The position numbers were made by a program, and so were the translations under genes. This document shows, in pieces, positions 14,573-20,512 of a DNA stretch of 20,512 nt. The stretch covers positions 1-20,512 of the forward strand of contig NZ_BAABDD010000051.1 in NCBI RefSeq assembly GCF_039539445.1, given 5' to 3'. Under the pieces are notes generated by a model. The model made no database searches and had not been told where the DNA came from. It saw only the letters and a program-made list of their open reading frames with translations. The DNA comes from Salinactinospora qingdaonensis. Its GTDB lineage: Bacteria > Actinomycetota > Actinomycetes > Streptosporangiales > Streptosporangiaceae. Positions within the stretch are counted from its first letter, which is position 1. Each line of letters opens with the position of its first letter.

Positions 14573-15519
14573 CGTCGTCTCTCCCCCTCTTCGAGGAGGA
14601 ACGCCAGCAGTGCCTTCTGAACGTGGCGCCGGTTCTCGGCCTGATCCCACACGGCGCTGTGAGGGCCGTCGATGACTTCTGCGGTGATCTCGGCGCCGCG
14701 GTGAGCGGGCAGGCAGTGCAGCACGATGGCCGCAGCAGCGGCGTGGGAGAGCAGGTGGCTGTCGATGCCGAAAGGGCGCAGGGCCGCTAGGCGCTGCTCG
14801 TGCTCGGCTTCTTGTCCCATAGCGGTCCACACATCGGTGGCCAGCGCATCGGCGTCTTTGGCCGCGGCGATGGGATCGGCGAGGACCTCGACAGAGCCTC
14901 CCGTGGTGGCGGCGATCTGGCGGGCACGGGCCAGGATCGCCGGCTCGGGCTGGTAGGCCACGGGGGTGGCCAGGCGCACGTGCATGCCGGCGAGCGCGCC
15001 GCCGAGGAGGGAGGAGTGGGCGGTATTGGCGGAGCCGTCCCCGATGAAGGCGAGGGTGCGCCCACTGAGGCTGCCCAAGCGCTGACGGATCGTCTCCAGG
15101 TCAGCGAGGATCTGGCAGGGGTGGAAGGTGTCGCTGAGGGCGTTGATGACAGGGACGGTGCTGGCGGCTGCCATGGCTTCGAGGTTGTCTTGGGCGAAGG
15201 TGCGCCACACGATGGCCGCGCACTGGCGATCGAACACGCGCGCCACGTCCTCGATGGGCTCGCCGCGCCCCAGGTGGGTGGTTTGGGCGTCGACGGTGAG
15301 GGGAGAGCCGCCAAGGTCGGTCACCCCTACAGCGAAGGAGATGCGGGTGCGGGTGGAGGGCTTGTCGAACAGCAGCGCGACCGTGCGCGGACCCGCCAGG
15401 GGACGGTGGGCGAAACGATCGGCCCGCATCTGGGCGGCGAGGTCGAGAATGATGGCCTGCTCGGCGGGCGTCAGGTCGTCGTCGCGCAGGAAGTGGCGGG
15501 CCGTGCCGACGGCGCTCAT
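14569..15519 (-). CDS. argF: Ornithine carbamoyltransferase
   Basis: A 316-residue cytoplasmic enzyme transferring carbamoyl from carbamoyl phosphate to ornithine to make citrulline. Visible: carbamoyl-phosphate site STRTR (55-59), HPCQ (133-136), the ornithine-site region DVWTAMGQE (229-237) and HCLPAHRG (268-275) with the catalytic Cys269. These point to ornithine rather than aspartate or acetylornithine as substrate. The ATG at 15519 overlaps the argD stop (ATGA), and its own stop overlaps argR in the same way, so the three are tightly coupled. No in-frame upstream start is plausible. Confidence 0.97.
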   Translation of the reverse strand: MSAVGTARHFLRDDDLTPAEQAIILDLAAQMRADRFAHRPLAGPRTVALLFDKPSTRTRISFAVGVTDLGGSPLTVDAQTTHLGRGEPIEDVARVFDRQCAAIVWRTFAQDNLEAMAAASTVPVINALSDTFHPCQILADLETIRQRLGSLSGRTLAFIGDGSANTAHSSLLGGALAGMHVRLATPVAYQPEPAILARARQIAATTGGSVEVLADPIAAAKDADALATDVWTAMGQEAEHEQRLAALRPFGIDSHLLSHAAAAAIVLHCLPAHRGAEITAEVIDGPHSAVWDQAENRRHVQKALLAFLLEEGERRR

Positions 15520-16733
15520 GGCATGGGTCCCTTCGGGGTGTCCTCGGCGGCGAGGTCGAGAATCTTGGGCAGGGCGAGGGTGAACTCGCCGACCTGCTCG
15601 CGAGTGATCGTCAACGGCGGGGCGAGCCGGATGGTGTCGGGAGTGACGGCGTTGACGAGGAACCCATGGCGGGCTGCAACGGTCTGCACGTCGGCGGCGC
15701 ACTCGCTGGTGAGGGCAAGGGCACGCCACAGACCGGCGCCGCGCGAGCCGGCCAACAGCGGGTGGTCGACAGCGGCGATGCCGTCGGCGAGGGCCGTGCC
15801 CACCTCGGTGACGTGGGGCAGCAGCCCTTGAGACTCGATGGTGTCGAGCACGGCCAGAGCCGCGGCGGCGGCCACCGGGTTACCGCCGAAGGTCGACCCG
15901 TGGTCGCCCTTGGCAAAGGCGGTGGCGTAGCGGCCCATACCGAGACAGGCGCCGATAGGGAGCCCGCCGCCCAGCCCCTTGGCCAGGGTGAGCACATCGG
16001 GAGTGGCATCAGCGGCCTGGTAGGCGAACCAGTGGCCAGTGCGCCCGATTCCACTTTGGATCTCGTCGAGGACAAAGGCAGCGCCGGTAGCGTCGCAGAC
16101 GGCGCGCACCTCGCGCAGGTAGCTGTCGGGGGGCGTGACGACGCCGGCCTCGCCTTGGGTGGGTTCGACAAACACCGCGGCGCAGGAGTCGTCGACGGCC
16201 TCACGCAACGCGGCAACGTCGCCGTAGGGTGCGAAACGCACATCCATACCGAAGGGACCGAAGGGTTCGCGGATGGCGTCCTTACCGGTGAGGGCGAGCG
16301 CGCCGGAGCTGCGGCCGTGGAAGCTGTTGACGGTGGAGACGAAGTAGGTCCGGCCGGCTCCGACGGCGCGCTTGACGAGTTTCAGGGCGGCTTCGGTGGC
16401 CTCGGTGCCGGAGCTGGCCAAAAACACGCGGGCCTGGCCACCGGTGAGGGCGGTGAGGCGTTCGGCGAGTTCGACTTCGGGCTCGTGCAGGAACAGATTG
16501 CTGGTGTGGGCGATGCGCGACGCCTGCTGGGCGACCGCGCGCACCAGCGCCGGATGGTTGTGCCCCAGGGCACTGACGGCGATGCCGGCGATGAGGTCGA
16601 GGTAGCGGTTACCGTCGACGTCGAAAACGTGGCAGCCCTCGCCGCGCTCCAGCGCGATGGGGGGTGTGCCGTAGGTGGGCATCATGACGGCTTCAAAACG
16701 CGCGCGCAGGGCGTCGTTGCGCGTGGTGCTCAC
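15516..16733 (-). CDS. argD: Acetylornithine aminotransferase
   Basis: A 405-residue PLP enzyme (class III aminotransferase) converting N-acetylglutamate semialdehyde to N-acetylornithine. Visible: SSGTEATEAALKL (107-119, phosphate-binding region; the family more often has NSGAEANE), NSFHGR (136-141), EPTQGEAGV (190-198), DEIQSGIGRTG (223-233) with Asp223, and the PLP lysine Lys252 in LAKGLGGG. The GTG start at 16733 shares a GTGA overlap with the argB stop, with GAGGA just upstream. Position in the operon excludes most other class III aminotransferases. Confidence 0.96.
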   Translation of the reverse strand: MSTTRNDALRARFEAVMMPTYGTPPIALERGEGCHVFDVDGNRYLDLIAGIAVSALGHNHPALVRAVAQQASRIAHTSNLFLHEPEVELAERLTALTGGQARVFLASSGTEATEAALKLVKRAVGAGRTYFVSTVNSFHGRSSGALALTGKDAIREPFGPFGMDVRFAPYGDVAALREAVDDSCAAVFVEPTQGEAGVVTPPDSYLREVRAVCDATGAAFVLDEIQSGIGRTGHWFAYQAADATPDVLTLAKGLGGGLPIGACLGMGRYATAFAKGDHGSTFGGNPVAAAAALAVLDTIESQGLLPHVTEVGTALADGIAAVDHPLLAGSRGAGLWRALALTSECAADVQTVAARHGFLVNAVTPDTIRLAPPLTITREQVGEFTLALPKILDLAAEDTPKGPMP

Positions 16734-17668
16734 GTGTCCTCGCCTTCGTAGATGTCGACGGGCTCGGTGGGGTGGTCGGCTTCGGCGACGACCATGGTGC
16801 CCACCCCCTCGTTGGTGAAGACTTCGAGCAGCATCGCGTTGGGGAGACGACCGTCGAGGATGTGGGCCTGCGGGACGCCACCGCGCACCGCGCGCAGGCA
16901 CGCCTCCATCTTGGGCACCATGCCCGAGGAGAGGTTGGGCAGCATGTCGGCCAGCTCACCCGCGGTGAGCCGGCTGAGTAGCTCAGTGTTGTCGGGATAG
17001 TCGGCGTAGAGCCCCTCGACGTCGGTGAGCATGATGAGCTTGCTGGCGTCCAGAGCGGTGGCGAGCGCGGCTGCGGCGGTGTCGGCGTTGACGTTGTAGA
17101 TGCCCTCATCGGAGCGGGCGATGCTGGAGACGACGGGGATACGGCCGTCGTCGAGCAGGGTCTGGATCGCCCCTGGCTGCACGTCGACGACCTCACCGAC
17201 CAGGCCGATGTCGACGGGGGCGCCGTCGACGATGGCGGGTTTGCGTTCGGCGGTGAGCAGGTGGGCATCTTCGCCCGACATGCCTACGGCGAAGGGGCCG
17301 TGGGCGTTGATCAGCCCCACGATCTCGCGGTTGACCTGGCCGACCAGGACCATGCGCACGACATCCATGGTCTCTTGGGTGGTGACGCGCAGTCCTGCGG
17401 TGAATGAGCTTTCCACGCCGAGCCGGTCAAGGTGGGCGTTGATCTGGGGACCCCCACCATGGACGACGACGGGACGCAGTCCCGCGTAGCGCAGGAATAC
17501 GACGTTGTCGGCGAAGCGGGCGCGCAGCTCGGGGTCAGTCATGGCGCTGCCGCCGTACTTGATGACGACGGTCTTGCCGTGGAACCGGCTCAGCCATGGC
17601 AACGCCTCGATGAGCGTATCGGCCTTCTCAAGCGCCTGCTGGTGGAAATGGTGGTGGGTGCGTGACAT
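16730..17668 (-). CDS. argB: Acetylglutamate kinase
   Basis: About 312 residues; phosphorylates N-acetylglutamate with ATP, usually the arginine-feedback-controlled step in organisms using ArgJ. Visible: VVIKYGGSAM (34-43), PVVVHGGGPQI (66-76), and the C-terminal amino acid kinase segment DGRIPVVSSIA ... NVNADTAAAALA with the nucleotide-binding Lys in SGMVPKMEA. The N-terminal helix ahead of the kinase fold (QALEKADTLIEALPWL) is the type linked to arginine-sensitive hexamers. The start is uncertain: ATG at 17668, or TTG at 17680 close behind a GAGGA (17684-17688). The stop overlaps the argD GTG. A 47-59-bp gap separates it from argJ. Confidence 0.96.
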   Translation of the reverse strand: MSRTHHHFHQQALEKADTLIEALPWLSRFHGKTVVIKYGGSAMTDPELRARFADNVVFLRYAGLRPVVVHGGGPQINAHLDRLGVESSFTAGLRVTTQETMDVVRMVLVGQVNREIVGLINAHGPFAVGMSGEDAHLLTAERKPAIVDGAPVDIGLVGEVVDVQPGAIQTLLDDGRIPVVSSIARSDEGIYNVNADTAAAALATALDASKLIMLTDVEGLYADYPDNTELLSRLTAGELADMLPNLSSGMVPKMEACLRAVRGGVPQAHILDGRLPNAMLLEVFTNEGVGTMVVAEADHPTEPVDIYEGEDT

Positions 17669-17727
17669 GTCTGTGCTCAACGTCCTCGTCGGTGTCGCGG
17701 CGGCCCGGCGCAGCGGCCTCGGGCGGC

Positions 17728-18879
17728 TCAGGTGCTGTAGGCGGAGTTCTCGTGCACGTAGGCGACGGTCAGGTCGGTGGTGTGGACTGTGGCCGCAGCG
17801 CTGCCGGCGGCGAGGTCGACGGTGACCGTGACCTCGCGCGGCGAAAGGTCGACCTTGGAGCGATCGTCACCGACTGCGCCGCCTCGGCAGATCCACACGC
17901 CGTTGATGGCGACGTTGAGGTGGTCGGGTTCAAAGGCGGCGTCGGTGGTTCCCACGGCCCCCAAGACCCGGCCCCAGTTAGGGTCTTCGCCGTAGATGGC
18001 GCACTTGAACAGGCTGTTGCGGGCAATGGCCCGAGACACGGTGAGCGCGTCGTCTTCGCTGGCCGCGCCGACGGTCTCGATGGCGATGCTCTTGGTTGCG
18101 CCCTCGGCGTCGGCGATGAGCTGGCGGGCAAGGTCGTCGCACACCTGGGTGAGCAGGGCGGCGAACTCCTCCTCGTCGGGCGTGACGCCGGCGGCGCCGC
18201 TGGCCATAAGCAGCACCGTGTCGTTGGTGGAAGTGCAGCCGTCGGCGTCGACGCGGTCGAAGGTGCGGGCCGTGGTAGCGCGCAGCAGCCGGTCGCACTG
18301 CTCGGCGGTGAGGTCGGCGTCGGTGGTGACGACCGAGAGCATCGTGGCCATCGACGGGGCGAGCATCCCGGCGCCTTTGGCCATGCCGCCGATGGTGTAG
18401 CCCTCGCCGCGCTTAAAGGCGATCTTGGCGACGGAGTCGGTGGTGCGGATGGCGTCAGCGGCGGCGAGCCCGCCGTCGCGGGCGGCTTCGGCGATGGCGG
18501 CGTCGGCGCCGGCGAGGAGCTGAGGCATGGCGAGCCGTTCGCCGATGAGACCGGTGGAACAGACCGCGATCTCGGCAGCCGAGTCGGCCAGCGCCTCGGC
18601 GACGTGCTCGGCGGTGGCGTGGGTGTCCTGGAAGCCCGGCGAGCCGGTGCAGGCGTTGGCGCCGCCGGCGTTGAGGATGGTGGCGCGCACCCGACCGCCT
18701 TTGACGACTTGCTGTGACCACACAACGGGGGCGGCTTTGATCCGGTTGCGGGTGAAGACTCCGGCGGCGGCGCGTGAGGGGCCGTCGTTGATGACGACGG
18801 CGACGTCGCGTCCGCCGTCGGTTTTGAGACCGGCGGCGACCCCGGCCGCCCGGAAGCCCTTGGGGGCGGTGACACTCAC
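17728..18879 (-). CDS. argJ: Ornithine acetyltransferase / glutamate N-acetyltransferase
   Basis: A 383-residue enzyme that moves the acetyl group from N-acetylornithine to glutamate, making the acetyl cycle self-sustaining; some members also use acetyl-CoA. It is made as a precursor that cleaves itself before a threonine: KGAGMLAPSMATML (168-181) contains the Ala178-Thr179 site, Thr179 being the expected nucleophile. Also visible are NAGGANACTG (70-79) and CSTGLIGE (107-114). The GTG start at 18879 follows AGAGG at about 8 bp. It lies 43 bp after argC in the same operon. Whether it is mono- or bifunctional cannot be told from sequence. Confidence 0.96.
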   Translation of the reverse strand: MSVTAPKGFRAAGVAAGLKTDGGRDVAVVINDGPSRAAAGVFTRNRIKAAPVVWSQQVVKGGRVRATILNAGGANACTGSPGFQDTHATAEHVAEALADSAAEIAVCSTGLIGERLAMPQLLAGADAAIAEAARDGGLAAADAIRTTDSVAKIAFKRGEGYTIGGMAKGAGMLAPSMATMLSVVTTDADLTAEQCDRLLRATTARTFDRVDADGCTSTNDTVLLMASGAAGVTPDEEEFAALLTQVCDDLARQLIADAEGATKSIAIETVGAASEDDALTVSRAIARNSLFKCAIYGEDPNWGRVLGAVGTTDAAFEPDHLNVAINGVWICRGGAVGDDRSKVDLSPREVTVTVDLAAGSAAATVHTTDLTVAYVHENSAYST

Positions 18880-18922
18880 GGTGGTGCCTCTCTTCGGTTC
18901 AATGGGTGCGGGACCCGCGCTG

Positions 18923-19951
18923 TCAGGGCGCGAGGCCGCTCAGCGGCAGTCCGGTGGTTTCGGGCAACCCCAGGGCGATGTTGGCGCTTTGCAGCGCCGC
19001 TCCCGCCGTGCCCTTGGTGAGGTTGTCGATGGTGGCGACGACGACGAGACGGTTGGCGTCCTCGTCGATGGTGAGTTGCAGGCAGGCGGTGTTAGCACCC
19101 AGGGTCATGGCGGTGGTAGGCCAGGTTCCCTCATCGAGGAGGTGGACGAAGGGTTCGGCCGCGACGTGTTTTTCGTAGCCGGCCCGGGCGGTGGCCTCAG
19201 TGAGGCCGGGCCGGATCGGGGCGGAGCAGGTGGCGAGGATACCGCGGGGCATGGGCACCAGCACGGGGGTGAACGAGACGGTCACCGGGCCGCCGGCGGC
19301 GGCCGAAAGGTTCTGCACGATCTCGGGGTTGTGCCGGTGGGCGCCACCGACCCCGTAAACGCTGGCCGAACCCATGACCTCACTACCGATGAGATGGGGT
19401 TTGGGGCTCTTGCCGGCGCCGGAGGTACCAGAGGCGGCGACCACAACCACGTCGGGGTCGATCATGCCCTCAGCCAGGGCGGGAAACAACGCGAGCGAGG
19501 CGGCGGTGACGTAGCAGCCGGGAACAGCCACGCGGGAAACACCGGCCAGCGCATCGCGGCCTCCGGGGAGTTCGGGCAGTCCGTAGGGCCACGTCCCGGC
19601 GTGCGGCGAGTCATAGTAGCGCTGCCACGCGGCGGCGTCGGAGAGCCGGAAGTCGGCGCCGCAGTCAACGACGAGCACCTTGTCGCCGAGCTGTTCGGCG
19701 ATAGCGGCGGACTGGCCGTGCGGCAGAGCGAGGAACACGATGTCGTGGCCGACGAGATTGGCGAGGCTGGTCTCGGTGAGTTCCCGGTCAGCCAGTGGAA
19801 GCAGGTGCGGGTGGTGCTGCCCCAGGCGCGTGCCGGCGTTGCCGCCGGCGGTCAGCGCACCGATCTCGATGTGCGGGTGGGCGAGCAGCAACCGCAGCAG
19901 CTCTCCCCCAGCGTAGCCGCTGGCGCCGGCGACCGCCGCTGTATACCCCAT
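18923..19951 (-). CDS. argC: N-acetyl-gamma-glutamyl-phosphate reductase
   Basis: A 342-residue NADPH-dependent reductase making N-acetylglutamate semialdehyde. Visible: nucleotide-binding GASGYAGGELLR (9-20), catalytic Cys146 in VAVPGCYVTA, SGTSGAGK (174-181) and HRHNPE (205-210) with the active-site histidine. The ATG at 19951 (MGYTAAV) matches the family start and has GGAG about 8 bp upstream; another ATG at 19966 would add 5 residues. It is the first gene of the arg operon and sits next to the TGCA array, 32 bp from its edge. Confidence 0.97.
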   Translation of the reverse strand: MGYTAAVAGASGYAGGELLRLLLAHPHIEIGALTAGGNAGTRLGQHHPHLLPLADRELTETSLANLVGHDIVFLALPHGQSAAIAEQLGDKVLVVDCGADFRLSDAAAWQRYYDSPHAGTWPYGLPELPGGRDALAGVSRVAVPGCYVTAASLALFPALAEGMIDPDVVVVAASGTSGAGKSPKPHLIGSEVMGSASVYGVGGAHRHNPEIVQNLSAAAGGPVTVSFTPVLVPMPRGILATCSAPIRPGLTEATARAGYEKHVAAEPFVHLLDEGTWPTTAMTLGANTACLQLTIDEDANRLVVVATIDNLTKGTAGAALQSANIALGLPETTGLPLSGLAP

Positions 19952-19983
19952 GTGCCCCACTCCCATGGTCGACGAACCCTGAT

Positions 19984-20017
19984 TGCACCATCATGCACGC
20001 TATTGCAAACTTATGCA
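19984..20017 (-). promoter_or_regulatory. ARG box array (ArgR operator) upstream of argC
   Basis: TGCA occurs at 19984, 19994, 20004 and 20014, exactly 10 bp apart, each preceded by AT or TT. Known actinobacterial ARG boxes contain paired TGCAT/TTGCA half-sites, and ArgR hexamers bind tandem boxes on one face of the helix. The array lies 33-66 bp from the argC ATG, where it would cover the promoter. No clear -35/-10 for argC is seen. ArgR from the same operon is the expected ligand. Confidence 0.75.
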
Positions 20018-20023
20018 AACAGG

Positions 20024-20051
20024 TTGACTGTTCTACTTTGAAGCCTAGATC
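20024..20051 (+). promoter_or_regulatory. Candidate rightward promoter divergent from argC
   Basis: TTGACT (20024-20029), 16-bp spacer, TAGATC (20046-20051). It points away from argC and abuts the ARG box array, so ArgR could affect it. Transcription would begin near 20058. The -10 is only a partial match. Confidence 0.35.
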
Positions 20052-20512
20052 GGGCCGCGGCATGAACCCCTAGGCGAGGTGGAATTTTCGCTGGTGGCGG
20101 CACGGCGAGGAGGCGGCTATGGGCGCTGCCCTCGTACGGAAGGCGACAGCGACGAGCAGCGAAGGCGGCCAGTGGGTAGGGGGGATCGGACGCCGGTTCC
20201 CAGGGCACTGGGACCGGGGCGGCAACGCAGGCGACAGATTGGGGCAGCGGAAATACGGGGATCGTCTCGCTTGGCGAGACAGCGGATGCGTAGGCTGCGT
20301 CCAGCGGGGGTGTTTCTATGGGTTTGTCAAGCCGAGGGTCGTAAGTGGGGCCTGTCGCTTGCCCGGGATGGGAGGGCTTGCCGTCGGCTCGTGCCTCGAT
20401 CGCTTCGCGATCTCAGCAGCCTTAAGGGGGCGCTGTGGCTGCGGGCGGGTGGCAGGCGACGGGGACGGCCCCCGGCTGGGGTGAGGCAGCATTGCTCCGG
20501 GGTGCGGTAACA
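20052..20512. other. 461-bp region with hairpins and no recognisable gene
   Basis: No protein family is recognisable on either strand. A plus-strand frame from ATG 20119 to 20484 has a good ribosome-binding site (GAGGAGG), but its composition (Gly/Arg/Cys-rich, with rare TTA and AGG codons) is unlike the neighbours; another frame opens at GTG 20079. Four stem-loops are present on the plus strand: 20193-20217 (10 bp, one bulge), 20264-20280 (7 bp), 20284-20302 (7 pairs including two G-U) and 20398-20412 (6 bp). It could be a non-coding RNA, a decayed gene or plain spacer. In many actinobacteria pheST lies upstream of argC, but no pheT end is seen here. Confidence 0.4.

Noticed and set aside
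16155..16175. GGTTCGA sequence resembling a tRNA T-loop
   Set aside because: It lies within argD, and no acceptor or anticodon stems can be formed around it.
15666..16751. 361-codon open frame opposite argD
   Set aside because: Antisense shadow of argD; repetitive Gly/Ala/Val composition and no motif.
17662..18717. 351-codon open frame opposite argJ
   Set aside because: Antisense shadow with the same low-complexity composition.
18527..20041. 504-codon open frame on the plus strand, antisense to argJ and argC
   Set aside because: It runs opposite two clearly identified genes, is Gly/Arg-rich without any family motif, and is the usual antisense shadow of high-GC coding sequence.
20119..20484. 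121-residue plus-strand frame with GAGGAGG upstream
   Set aside because: Good ribosome-binding site, but composition and rare codons (TTA, AGG, AGA) do not fit a gene of this genome and no family is recognisable. Kept only as a possibility in the region entry.
1..20512. CRISPR arrays, insertion sequences, attachment sites or toxin-antitoxin genes
   Set aside because: I looked for regularly spaced direct repeats, transposase motifs and terminal inverted repeats and saw none. Gene content is core metabolism and signalling.

Overview
The window reads as a stretch of chromosome from a high-GC Gram-positive bacterium (Actinomycetota). The evidence is the GC-rich coding, frequent GTG/TTG starts, a complete actinobacterial-type arginine operon, a four-gene 'conservon' (sensor kinase, Roadblock, DUF742, GTPase), and an rRNA-leader motif of actinobacterial type. 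A filamentous lineage (Streptosporangiales, Nocardiopsaceae or similar) is plausible, but I cannot fix the genus from sequence reading alone.

Layout. Positions 1-585 hold no gene. They look like the promoter and leader of an rRNA operon running leftward out of the window. Next is tyrS (minus), then a divergent plus-strand pair: an alpha/beta hydrolase and an overlapping TetR-type regulator. Their promoter carries a 36-bp dyad that is a good operator candidate. lhgO (L-2-hydroxyglutarate oxidoreductase, minus) and a VOC/glyoxalase-fold gene (plus) are divergent. They are followed by a minus-strand block: a divergent two-domain CbiX-like protein and, upstream of it, the conservon cvnA-cvnB-cvnC-cvnD. 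The cvn genes overlap and end at a stem-loop.

The right half is the arginine pathway on the minus strand, argC-argJ-argB-argD-argF-argR-argG-argH, covering N-acetylglutamate to arginine with ornithine acetyltransferase recycling. argB/argD/argF/argR are joined by 4-nt stop/start overlaps. argG is set off on both sides by intercistronic hairpins. The operon ends in a 15-bp perfect terminator after argH. In front of argC lie four TGCA half-sites at exactly 10-bp spacing, the expected kind of target for ArgR encoded in the same operon.

Positions 20052-20512 have a candidate rightward promoter and several hairpins but no gene I can recognise.

Most of the window is ordinary core metabolism and signalling. 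I do not see an obvious new defence or mobile system. The items most worth a second look are the dyad in front of the hydrolase/TetR pair, the hairpins around argG, the CbiX-like protein beside the conservon, and the structured region right of argC.
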